From positions 5,381,474 to 5,445,473 of the forward strand of contig NC_056002.1 of NCBI RefSeq assembly GCF_018446385.1: a DNA stretch of 64,000 bases, read 5' to 3'. Position numbers and translations under genes: made by a program. The notes under the pieces are model-generated. The model made no database searches. It had not been told where the DNA came from and worked only from the letters and a program-made list of their open reading frames with translations. The DNA comes from Zingiber officinale (lineage: Eukaryota; Streptophyta; Magnoliopsida; Zingiberales; Zingiberaceae). Below are positions 34,064 to 45,504 of this stretch, piece after piece (the first letter of the stretch is position 1; each line of letters begins with the position of its first letter).

Positions 34064-35576
34064 TACTAAGGATCTTTGGGTTGGCTAGAAGGGGACTGAA
34101 TAGATGATCACTCCATATTGTTAACTTCCAACAATGTTAATGCAACGGGAAAAAACAAGTAGAAAGTGTTGGTCCCCTTGAGGTCGGCAAGAGGGGGGGG
34201 GGGGTGAATTGCCCTAAGAATAAAAATTAAACCTTTCTCGATTTTTCAAGCTAAATTAAGAAACACTTATTTAACAATAAACTAATTGACAAGAAAAATA
34301 GAAGAGGCAGATCTTTTTACTTGGTTTGCAATCAGAGGATTGTTAATTCAAGAAGTTGAAAACTCACTATCAAATCTCCTTCTGGCGGAGAAGCCTCTTA
34401 AACAGTTTAAGCTCTAGATTATAAAGTAGAATAGAAAAAAAATTATTTTCAAATATTATTCTAAACTATTGAGACCAGGACCCTATTTATAGTCTGCTGA
34501 TCGAATCTGACTGTTTGTTGATGTGACATCTCTGGGTGCTTGGGCATGAATAGAACTTTATCTGTGTCGCAACGGTTCGACTGGGGATAATTTTTTTGGT
34601 CCGGGCGCCTGGACCTGTAAAATACCGAACTAGATAATAATTAAATAATAAGATTAATGGGCAAATAATCTTATTGGAATTTTTTTTAGAATTTTTAGAA
34701 ATGTTTATGGAATTAATCGGAGCACGTACGATGTATTTTTAGGGGATGCATTTATGGGCTCGAGAAAAAGTCTGTTTGGAATACCCGGAGATAGGAGTTC
34801 ATTGAGGAACTAATCTAGGGCTTAATCAAATATACCTAGGTTTATAAATTCATTTCTCTTCTTTGCCCGTGCCCTAGCTTCCCCCACAGCGCTGCGCCTC
34901 CTTCATCCCCGAGCCCCCTCCCACTCGCGAACCTGCTCCCCAAAACCCGCCGACTACAAGCTCTGCCGAGTCCTCCTCGTTCCCGTGCCCTAAGCTCGAT
35001 ACCGCCACCATTGTGCCACCCATCGCCGCCGCGCACGATCAACAGCCGTGACCGCTTCTCGCGCCGACTCCTCTCCGAGCTCTCACGCAAGCACCTAACG
35101 TCGCCGACCCTCTCCTTGCACGAGCACCCCAGACGCCACCTCTTCCCTCTGCCCTAGCGCCAGTCGCCCGATCCACTGCCACCTCCAGCCACGACGGGAG
35201 CTAGCCAACAAGTACACCTTCATGTTAGTATAATTTCCATGAGGTAAGGGCTAGATGCATAGAAGCAGTGGGATATGCCGACTATGATGATTATTTTGGT
35301 TGATCGAGATACGATTCGAGGTTTTCTTGTGGCTCGTTTTGGTTTCCAGCATCAGATTTTGAGAGTTGCTATTTTTTTGGTTGCTTCTTGCGGATTGTGC
35401 TGGATTTGTTGGTGGATTGAGTTTGGATTAGAGTTGCTCTTGCCTTTCCCTATTGTTTCTGGAATTCTCGGACAGATTTTGGTGGTTTAAGCTGCAGATG
35501 ATGGAAATTACTAGTTCGATTTAGAGGGTTAGTTCGATTCAGTGTAATTTTGTTCAAACCTAATTGTTGTTCCTCC

Positions 35577-38141
35577 TGTTGGTTATCCTAGGAAAATCAT
35601 ACCGGTTCTACTGTACAAAAAATTTTGTACAAGTGTCGAACCTTTTCTTAAATAACCTATTGTGTTCTTTAGAAGTTAAATTAGGAATCGCAGACGGAAC
35701 TTAACATCATTGATTTCAAATTTAACTTGTCTGTTCTTAATGGTTTAGATTTGAATCGCAAGCGGAACTTAATACTATTGATTCAAATCTACCTAAGTTA
35801 TTAATTCCATAAATATTAATTTCCAAAATTGGCTTCCAGGATTGCATGGCGAGGGACATGGCCTTCTTAGATATGGGAGCAAACCACCACCGCCTAGGCA
35901 AAGCCTTTTAAGGAAAGCTAATATTTATTTCCTTAAATAACTCTAGGTTAACCAAAAAGAACAATCGAATCACAAATTTAAAAAAGAAGAAAACACAAAC
36001 TCGAAAAAAACTATTTCGAAAACTCTAGAATCATATGCCTCTTGTGTTTGGTATTTCCAAAAATAACTATACAAAGAAAACTAGTATGATGCGGAAAACA
36101 ATTACTAGTTATACCTTTTCTTTATAAGCAAATAACCTCTTGATCTTCTACCGTATTCCTCTTCTAACCTCGGACGTTGTGTGGGCAACGATCTTCCGAG
36201 ATGAGAACCACCAACCACCTTCTTATTCCTTCTAGGTTTCGGCCACCAAAATCTCTTCCAAGGATGAAGAGGTTCGGCCACCACCAATCTCCAAGGGATG
36301 CTAGAAATATCGCCTCCTTTTCTCTCCTTCTTCTCCATGCAAGATCCGGCCACCACAAGAACACCAAGGAAGAGATGTGGTTCGGCCACAAGGTGGAGAG
36401 AAGAGAAAAGAGAAAGAGATGTTGGCCGACCACACCAAGGAAGAGAGGGAGAGAAAAAGAATAGAGTCGTTTTCAATGAAAGCACCTCTACCCCCTCTTT
36501 TATAATCCTTGGTCTTGGCAAATAAGGAAATTTTAATAAAAAATCAATTTTCTTTTCTCAATTCATATGGTCGGCCACACTAAAAATCTCCAAGCAAATA
36601 AAATTTTAAACACAAATTAAAACTTCCTTATTTGCTTCCGAAAATTTATAAAAAATTTCTCCAATAATTTTTATCCCTTCATGATTGGTTAGTAAAAAGG
36701 AAATTTTATAAATTAAAATCTTTCTTTTAAACATGTGGATAATTTCCAAAAAGGAAAGTTATCTCTAAAAATTAAAATATCTTTTCAATCTACAAATAAG
36801 GAAAGACATCAAATCTTTTCTTAATCTTTTGTAGAAACTTATAAAAGAGATATTTAATTTTCAAACTCTCTTTTAAATCATGAACATGGTTAAAAAGGAA
36901 AGTTTTCTCAAAATTAAAATCTACTTTTCAATCTACAAATAAGGAAAGATTTCAAATCTTTTCTTAATCTTTTGTAGAAAGCTATAAAAGGAAAGATTTA
37001 AATTTCTAACTCTCTTTTAAAACCATGATATCCACATAAGAAATAATTTTAATAAAAATCCATTTTTAATATGATGTGGCCGGCCACCTAAGCTTGTGCT
37101 CCAAGCAATTGGTCGACCACCTTAAAGCTCAACCTTTAGGCTTGGCTGGCCCTAAGCTTGAGCTTCAACCTTAGCTTGGCCGACCCCTATAGGTTGAGTA
37201 AAAAGGTGGGTATGTGGTTGGTATAAATCTCTATATACAAGAGGCTACGATAGGGACCGAGAGGAGGAATTGGTTTTGGTCTCCCGATGAAATTAAGCAT
37301 CCCGTGTTCGCCCCGAACACATAACTTAATTTCATCAATAATAATTCATTCCACTAAAGAACTATTATTGAACTACCGCATCAATCCCAAATTACATTTT
37401 GGGCTCCTTCTTATTATGAGTGTGTTAGTCTCCCTGTGTTTAAGATGTCGAATGTCCACTAATTAAATGAGTTACTGACAACTCACTTAATTAATATCTT
37501 AGTCCAAGAGTAGTACCACTCAACCTTATCGTCATGTCGGACAAAGTCCACCTGCAGGGTTTAACATAACAATCCTTATGAGCTCCTCTTGAGGACATTA
37601 TCAACCTAAATTACTATGACACAGTTTCCTTCTATAATCAACAACACACACTATAAGTGATATCTTTTCCCAACTTATCAGGGCTTATTGATTTATCGAA
37701 CTAAATCTCACCCATTGATAAATTAAAGAAATAAATATCAAATATATGTGCTTGTTATTATATTAGGATTAAGAACACACACTTCCATAATAACTGAGGT
37801 CTTTGTTCTTTATAAAGTCAGTATAAAAGAAACGACCTCTAATGGTCCTACTCAATACACTCTAAGTGTACTAGTGTAATTATATAGTTAAGATAAACTA
37901 ATACCTAATTACACTACGACCTTCCAATGGTTTGTTCCTTTCCATCTTAGTCGTGAGCTACTGTTTATAATTTATAAGGTACTGATAACATGATCCTCTG
38001 TATGTGACACCACACACCATGTTATTTACAATATAAATTAATTGAACATCTATATTTGGTATATATAAATGTAGACACTTGACCAATGTGATTCTTATAA
38101 ATGTATATACAAAAGCTAGGCTTTTAGTATACACTCCAACA
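35577..38141 (-). mobile_element. Long Copia-type solo LTR, 2,565 bp (Angela-like family)
   Basis: TGTTGG...CCAACA ends and exact CCTCC duplication (35572-35576, 38142-38146). Read on the minus strand it starts TGTTGGAGTGTATACTAAAAG, a start familiar from long Copia LTRs in monocots. Two relatives are at 45505-47651 and 50757-53406. It contains repeated aaggaaagattt / ctttcaatctacaaataagg blocks (36650-37050). No internal coding region. Confidence 0.85.
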
Positions 38142-40372
38142 CCTCCATGCCCTGTGAAGTGATCGGTTGTGTTTGAATTTGAGGAAATTCTGGGTTCTAT
38201 TCAATGTTGCTCTGATATTCAATATAGCTGTGGATTTCCAATGTTTATTCAAAAGATTTCGAAGTGTTAACTGGTGATTTTCTGGTTCGTTGTGTGCTTT
38301 TAAAGTTCTGGAATGGTGTGGATTTTAATTAAGGATTTATTGATTGGATTAATCGAGGTAAATCGACGATTAGGATAATCATTGCGATGGAGGGTTACCT
38401 TATCGGTTTTGGGAACTAGGTTTAGTTAGTTGATATATAACATGATTAGCTAAACTGTACATCATGTGATTTGCATGATTTTGATTCGAGACGAGCATCT
38501 CGATGTGGGATTAATTAGCATGATCTACACATAAGGCGGGTACTTCTTACTTTGTCTCTTTAGTTCTTTGAACTTAGTGCATGAGCTATGTTTGGATAAT
38601 GTTACGCTCCGCAAGTGTACGGAAATGTCGCAAGTAATATAAAAGATTATCGTATCCACAGGGACTGGAATAAGCACTAGAAATATCTCAATGCGAATTA
38701 GCTAAACAATTATCCAATTGTTTTAAATGCAAAGTGAAGGTAAACAAATCTAATATTAAAGATCAACAAACAAGAGTTTAGTGTTTTGGGTTATGATAAA
38801 GGGAGATTCTAGGAGTTTCGGTTTCTTTGTAAGATATTCTTGAATGTAAATGGTTCACCAATTCTTATCCCTCAATTGCCAAACACTTGTAGAAAGTTGC
38901 CTGTTCTCTCTTGCAATAGATAACCGGCTAAGGACTGAGAAATGTATCTAAATATGATCAATTAGACGTGAACCTACGTTGTCCTTACACAGAAGCGCAC
39001 CTATTACTATGCCTTCCTCGGATATCAACATAGAAGCCCACAACTTATTAATCTATCAAGATACAAGAAACTAATCACAAGATCCATCCTACTCTCTTGA
39101 ATATTCCTATTTCCTCTTCAAGATTATCTCTCAAACGTCCTTACACGGGCTTGCACCTGTCACATGGATCCCTCGGATGATCGAGTGAGAGTTTATCTTT
39201 ACAAAGTCCACAAGAAATCCAAACAATCAATCAAGAATGAGAATTAAGCACAAATCACCATTAATCATTCAAGATCTAATTGATACAAGCAAGACAATGT
39301 CATTGAAACAAGAAAATGGCAAATCCATAAGAGATTACATCAATCCATCATACAAATACTCCCTTAATCCTAGAATACAAGATCTACTCCATGAATCGAG
39401 GAAGAATACCCGAAGAAATAAAGATTACAAGCATTTCTTAAATCCCCAATCCAAGAAACCAAGAAAAGGGGGAAAGAGAAAACTTATCTACGAAGAAGCC
39501 TCGTCTTCAGATCCAATCCTCGCTCCGGAGTCGAAATCGTCAAGAACTCCCCTCGAATCGCCCAGAAATCCTCCCAAGAATGGGAGGAAAACACCAAATC
39601 TTGCCTTCTCCCAAAGGGGGAGAGATCCCCTTTCAATTCATGAAGGAGGGTTTAAATAGAGGAGGAAATCGGGCGCCACACGACCGTGTGAGATTCACAC
39701 GACCATGTCCTTTTCCTTCTCTGCCAAAGCTGCACGGCCGTGTGACTTACACGGCCAGGACCCTTTTGTTCTCTGGAAATGCTACACGGCGTGTGGCGCA
39801 CACGGCCACCACCTGCTTGGCCTCTGGAAACCTCACACGGCCATGTAAGGCATCTGCTCTAATTTCTTCAAATCAAGACACGGCCGTGTGAGATTCACAC
39901 GGCCATGTCCTCTTCCCTTCCTGTTAAAACTACACGGCCGTGTGTGGTACACGGCCTGATGCTCTCTCCCTTCAATTCCTTCCAAGCTTGCCCGAGGACG
40001 CATAATCTTCACCAATTTCGACTCCTATGTACAGAAAATGCACAAAAAGCAGATCTCTGAACCAAAAGAGTAAATATGCTAAAAGGAAAGCTGGAAGTAT
40101 AAAAGTGCATAGATCAAGCATGCTCAAAGTATGTAAATGTGCGTAAAAACATGCATAAAAGAGTATATAATCTACGCACATCACACCCCCAGACTTAAAC
40201 CTTTGCTTGTCCTCAAGCAAAATGCTGCAGTCTAAATTCATATGTTCTACAACACATTCATAAAACCTAGTGCACTTTCCTAACTCTATCAAAAAGTTTC
40301 ATTAACAAGCGTGATCATGGAAATAAGTAAAGTATGGTTCAAGCATAAGAATCTTGTGCACAGTGTAAAAGT

Positions 40373-41139
40373 TGTAGGATCGAAAAGAATTTAGATATCT
40401 CCACAATGACATGATATTGTCCACTTTGGGCCTAAGCCCTCATGGTTTTGCTCTTGGGCTCTACCCAAAAGGTCTCATGCCAATGGAGATATCTTTTTCT
40501 TATAAACCCATGATCTTTTCCATGTGTTTTCAATATGGGACTATGTTTGCAACCTTGCAACCCCAACAATCCCCCCCTCAAACAAAGGACCATGGGCTTC
40601 CCACGTCCAATCCTCAACCCACCAGGTCTTTCTGCCCCTCGGTCTACTCGATCTACTAGGACTTCCTGCCCCTCGGTCTACCCGACCTACTAGGACTTCC
40701 TGCCCCTCGGTATACCCGACCTACTAGGACTTCCTTGCCTAGCCGCAACTAGGACTTCCTGCCCCTCGGTCCACCCGACCTACTAGGACTTCCTGCCTGG
40801 TGTCTGGTCCTCTTGATCCGAACATAGGAGCCCCAACTTTCTTTGTTCGAGGTCAATATTGTACTCACATGGTTCAATCAGACCATAGCTCTTGTGCACA
40901 ATCGGCGGTTAAACCTTCTGGCAGTCCGGGCTCTGATACCAATTGTAGGATCGAAAAGAATTTAGATATCTCCACAATGACATGATATTGTCCACTTTGG
41001 GCCTAAGCCCTCATGGTTTTGCTCTTGGGCTCTACCCAAAAGGCCTCATGCCGATGGAGATATCTTTTTCTTATAAACCCATGATCTTTTCCATGTGTTT
41101 TCAATATGGGACTATGTTTGCAACCTTGCAACCCCAACA
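40373..41139 (-). mobile_element. TRIM (terminal-repeat retrotransposon in miniature), 767 bp
   Basis: Two 196-bp LTRs (40373-40568, 40944-41139) differing at about two positions; ends TG...CA; exact AAAGT target duplication (40368-40372, 41140-41144). The primer-binding complement gctctgatacca (40930-40941) gives TGGTATCAGAGC, a perfect initiator tRNA-Met match. The polypurine-tract complement atccccccct is at 40569-40578. It encodes nothing and depends on another element's enzymes. The LTR text resembles the widespread plant TRIM/SMART-type LTRs with gagcccaagagcaaaaccat. Confidence 0.95.
40622..40799. repeat. 34-bp minisatellite inside the TRIM
   Basis: About five copies of ctaggacttcctgcccctcg plus gtctacccgaccta between the TRIM's polypurine tract and primer-binding site. 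One copy is disrupted (ttgcctagccgcaactagg). The in-frame translations are not proteins. Confidence 0.85.
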
Positions 41140-42004
41140 AAAGTAACTCAATACCCTTCAAGTTTCAATCCATGTCCTAGTCAAGTCATCATCAAATTTG
41201 AATTCCTAGTGTTTCCAGTGAAAGACAAGTAACCAGTGATAGGCACTTACTCACCATTCACTTGGTTCATATTTCTCAACTAACCCAAGGTCTCAAAGGT
41301 GTGCTCAATCTCAAGGGAAGCTAAGCAGTCATTTCCCCAGTAACCTAACTCAGTCTCAAAGGGGTGACTTGCTAGATTTCACTCATGATAACTGTTTTTT
41401 ATATCCCTTATTTTTTTTTATAAGTGTTTGCATTGTGCAAAACTTATTCACAAATGTACTTTTAGCACACATGTTGGGATATTTTGATTTTTCCAAATGA
41501 GCTTTAATGATTTGAGCCTCATCCAGTAACCAAAATGAAAGTTGAGAAATCACCATGGAAACCAAGTACTAAGCAAACAAGATGAATCATGACTATTTCA
41601 ATGACATCAACTATTCAAGCATCAAGCACAAGTGTAGTGAAGATAAAATCCTTAAGGTTGAACCAAAACTAAAACTCATCACCATAAGATTTTTAGCTTA
41701 TTAATGCTTCCCAAGATAGAAAAAAGAACTACACAAAGTTTACTACTAGCATCATTCGAACATCATGAATCAAGACAATAATCGTGCTAACATTTCACTT
41801 GAATCCAAGAAAGCATATAAGTGAAGATTTGATGTTCTCAAAAAAATTTTTTTGCCATGATTATTTCAAAAACAAGCAAAATAAAGCAACAAACAATGAA
41901 AATAAGAACCAACATGAAAAACTAACAAAAACTAAAAACTGAAAACCAAACTAAACAGTACATGACACCCCCCCAGACTTAAACTTTTCATCGTCCCGAT
42001 GAAA

Positions 42005-43027
42005 TCAATATGGTGGAGGAGGTGGAAAATCAGGAAAATCAGGGAAGAAAAATACAAAATCTTTAACAAACCATTTAACTTCATTTCTGAAAAAATTATG
42101 ATACTCAAACAATTTATCAATATCATCCTGCACAAATCTCATAAAACCTCTAAGATCTTCATGAAATTCCATTTTAGCCTTATAAGCATTCATCATTTTA
42201 GAAATCTTATCACACAATTCTCTTTCACTCTTAAAACAATCTTGTAGCTTTTTAAATAGTTCCTCCTCCATAAGCTTCTTATTCTCAAGAAATTCATTAG
42301 TTGAATCTAAATCACTATGAATATTCTTTAAAGCAGAATTAAGTTCTTGAAACATAAAACTATGAATCTCTTGGTTACCCTTAGAAACATTTCTTGGAGT
42401 AAAAGATGACAAAGCTCTAGATTGTTGCCTAGCTAACTTTAAACACCAATTCTCTTTATTATGAATTGTAGTGAAATCATGATTGGGCAATTTTAAAGGG
42501 AACCCATTTTTAATGAATAAACTAAATCCATGCTCTTCATGCTTAATCATTTTCATTGCTAAACATGAATTCAAATCCAATGTACAAGAACTCTCCACCA
42601 CCTCTAATTCACTCAAATCACATCCTAATACTAAGGCCAATTGAGTAAGTAATCCCCCCAAAATAATAGGTGTGGTAGAATTTGATTTCCCTAATTTTGC
42701 CAAATGTTTAAGAAAGAAATAACCAGAATTAATTTGAACATTTTCGACCATTGCCCACAAACAATACAAATCTATAAGTCTTACTGATCCCTCTTTGTCC
42801 TCCCTTCCAAATATAGTGTTTTTCATGAATAAGTAAGCATATTTAAAAATAGGATTGATAATTTGGAAAACTCTAGAATTATGAGGATCAAATAGCGGTT
42901 GTTCAGAAATTTGTCGCCAAAAATGTGAATTCTCAAATTGGGGCAAAATCACACACACATCATTCTTTGGCAATTCATAACAAGTATTAAAATCTCCCAA
43001 CGTCCATTCATAACCAAATCTTGCCAA
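42005..43027 (-). CDS. Athila-type ORF (putative plant transposon protein), 340 residues, intact frame
   Basis: The longest open frame in the window. Residues 60-180 contain the pattern I associate with the Athila ORF-1 / putative plant transposon protein group: NPIFKYAYLFMKNTIFGRED, VRLIDLYCLWAMVENVQINS, GYFFLKHLAKLG, IILGGLLTQLALVLGCDLSE and LDLNSCLAMKMI. Residues about 220-320 are predicted coiled coil (repeated K/E/L heptad-like text around DLDSTNEFLENKKLMEEELF). The C terminus is the proline-rich FFPDFPDFPPPPPY. The role of this protein is not established. The first codons overlap the junction with the truncated LTR, so the natural N terminus may be lost. It lies on the 3' side of the deleted gag-pol. 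Confidence 0.65.
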   Translation of the reverse strand: MARFGYEWTLGDFNTCYELPKNDVCVILPQFENSHFWRQISEQPLFDPHNSRVFQIINPIFKYAYLFMKNTIFGREDKEGSVRLIDLYCLWAMVENVQINSGYFFLKHLAKLGKSNSTTPIILGGLLTQLALVLGCDLSELEVVESSCTLDLNSCLAMKMIKHEEHGFSLFIKNGFPLKLPNHDFTTIHNKENWCLKLARQQSRALSSFTPRNVSKGNQEIHSFMFQELNSALKNIHSDLDSTNEFLENKKLMEEELFKKLQDCFKSERELCDKISKMMNAYKAKMEFHEDLRGFMRFVQDDIDKLFEYHNFFRNEVKWFVKDFVFFFPDFPDFPPPPPY

Positions 43028-45504
43028 GAATGGGAGGAAAACACCAAATCTTGCCTTCTCCCAAAGGGGGAGAGATCCCCTTTCAATTCATGAAGGAGGG
43101 TTTAAATAGAGGAGGAAATCGGGCGCCACACGGCCCCATGACACGGCCGTGTGAGATTCACACGGCCATGTCCAGTTCCTTCTCTGCCAAAGCTGCACGG
43201 CCGTGTGACTCACACGGTCAGGACCCTTCTGTTCTCTGGAAATGCTACACGGCCGTGTGGTGCACACGGCCACCACCTGCTTGGCCTCTGGAAATCTCAC
43301 ACGGTCGTGTAGATCTACACGGCCATGTAAGGCATCTGCTCTAATTTCTTCAAATCAAGACACGGCCGTGTGAGATTCACACGGCCATGTCCTCTTCCCT
43401 TCCTGTTAAAACTACATAGCCGTGTGTGGTACACGGCCTGATGCTCTCTCCCTTCAATTCCTTCCAAGCTTGCCCGAGGACGCATAATCTTCACCAATTT
43501 TGACTCCTGTGTACAGAAAATGCACAAAAAGCAGATCTCCGAACCAAAAGAGTAAATATGCTAAAAGGAAAGCTGGAAGTATAAAAGTGCATAGATCAAG
43601 CATGCTCAAAGTATGTAAATGTGCGTAAAAACATGCATAAAAGAGTATATAATCTATGCACATCAGATAAGGACTGTTTTATCTTGACTCTACTCTTATT
43701 TACTTGCGCTTGATACTTCCACCCAAACCTTTGAGTTATTCGTTTCTATATCCATATAGTCTCTTGTTGTCATTTATGATATTTAGAAGAAACTAGATAC
43801 CATGTTTGCATATTTTGATTATTGTTTAGTTATATTTTGTATTGAGCATGCTGGCTTTCTGTAGCATACTTGATTCTTGTTTATATATATATATGTTGAC
43901 TGTTGCATTTGGTGTATCTTATCATGGCAGACATGTCAACGATCAATTCTCCCTTACGGTCGAGAGAGTCGTTGACCAGGGTCGCATCCTCGGCCACTCG
44001 ACAGAGTGGTAGCTGGAGTTGATGTCGTTTGTCCTGTCGTGCCGCACTCGGCCACTTGCAGTTCGTGGTAGCTGGAGTTGCGAGCAGCAGGGACCCCCTT
44101 CGTTGTGTAGCTAGTTAGCTACTCAGCACCTGTCCATCCGGTCACTCGAGAGTAGTGGCGGCTTTTGGGTGGTACAGTTGTCATCGATCCGGCCTCTCGA
44201 CCATACAGGGGTCATGGTGCAGAGAGGTAGGCGGGGTGACCATCTAGGCATACGCTGTTATTATACTTACTTTGGCTGCTGCTGTTTACATATATTGTTA
44301 TTGCTTACTTATGCTGCTGTGGTATATATATATGCTGATATGCTGCCTTATATTGAGATATACTCTCATTGTAGGTGGTTAGACCTTGGGTTATTTATTG
44401 GAAATGTTTATATACCTTACGCATTATCTCTGTAGTTATGAGCAGTACTGTAGCAGATTAGTTCTACTCCTGACCTTCTATTACCTAGCCTAGGATATGG
44501 TTTCATGTATGAGCATTGATTATGATTTTATTTTGTATCTGCTACTTCCCTTATGAGATTGTATTTCTTTTGGCATTTTCTATTTGTATATTATGTTCAT
44601 GCACTATCTTTCCTTACCCGCTGAGTTCCAATACTCACCACCCCACAAAATGATTTTCTTTCGCCAAGTAGCAATAGATGATTCGTAGATGCTTGGAGAG
44701 ATGTTGGCTGCCAGTCTTGGGTCCTGCGCTATATCGGTTTTATTTCCGCTTTACTTGCATTGTTAGTATATAGCGGCTTTAGTATTGTATGAATTGGTCT
44801 GTGTTTGGTGTTTGATTCGTGGTGTTTTGCTTTCGAGATCTTGTGGTGGTGCAAGCCTAATTGGCTAGTAAACTTTAGTTGTGGATTGTTCGTATTATTT
44901 TATGTTTTTCTGTTGTGCATGTTTCCATCCGTGTGGGCTGTTATTAACTGCGTGGTTATTTTCATTTTGTCCAGCCGGGTAGGCTGAGTATATTAATTAC
45001 GTGGTTGTGCTTATATCCAGCTGTGTGGGTTGTTGTATTATGTTATATGTTTGTGTGTATGTATTTATTACTTCATATTGTCACTCATACAGGGGAGATG
45101 CTGTCGGATTTTTGTTTGGCGGGGATTCCTTTGGGGCATGACAGGACCGATCTGGGCGCTTGGACTGGTCAAGGCGTCTGGACCCGGTTAACACGTCATT
45201 TTGCCGAGGAGGCGCCCTGGGGGCGCACAGGGAGTCCAAGCGCTCGGAATAGTCTGGGTGCCCAGACAGTCAACACCTTTGTTGACTATCCAGTTCTCCT
45301 CTGTTTCAGCTTCGTTTGCTTGGATGATTTTGGCCATCCGGAATAGGTTCACCCAAACCCATCTTCCGGTCTTCTCGTCCCTCAGAAATGTCATGGGCTT
45401 CCATCTCGTCTGCCAATGTACTCTTCCATGGCACTTCTTCCCTCGGACGCATCGAGCCTATCGACTTTCTCCCATGTCGTCCTTCTCGCTAGCTGCGTCT
45501 TTCA

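Larger units (their letters stand above)
38610..43665 (-). mobile_element. Athila-like Gypsy element with truncated 5' LTR
   Basis: Exact GATAA duplication (38605-38609, 43666-43670). The 3' LTR (38610-40183, 1,574 bp) reads TGATGTGCG...GTAACA on the minus strand, preceded by the polypurine-tract complement cacccccagacttaaac. The 5' LTR survives only as 43023-43665. About 960 bp of it, plus primer-binding site, gag and pol, are deleted, joining it directly to a 340-codon ORF. The phrase caaatcttgcc lies at the junction and also nearby in the LTR, suggesting a microhomology-mediated deletion. The LTRs carry seven or more acacggccgtgt palindromes. A TRIM is inserted at 40373-41139. Confidence 0.85.
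34616..45143 (+). mobile_element. Tekay/Del-like Gypsy solo LTR with two nested insertions
   Basis: TGTAAAATACCGAAC start, GGGGCATGACA end, exact target duplication GGACC (34611-34615, 45144-45148). Net length is about 2.9 kb. A TATA box (gtttataaat, about 34838-34847) precedes a GC-rich leader, and the end contains ggggagatgctgtcggattt, as in the 3.2-kb solo LTR at 60062-63238. Insertions at 35577-38141 and 38610-43665. The GC-rich part (34850-35220) has open frames on both strands but no recognisable protein. Confidence 0.85.

Noticed and set aside
34842..35090. GC-rich Arg/Gly-rich frame
   Set aside because: Leader part of the Tekay-like LTR; it has open frames on both strands and no domain.
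36105..36521. 138-residue minus-strand frame and its plus-strand partners
   Set aside because: Inside the solo LTR 35577-38141; the related frame in the copy at 50757-53406 (51105-51650) has a different reading and length, so no conserved protein.
44805..45346. Hydrophobic frames that could be read as membrane proteins
   Set aside because: T-rich U5 sequence of the Tekay-like LTR, crossing the LTR end at 45143.
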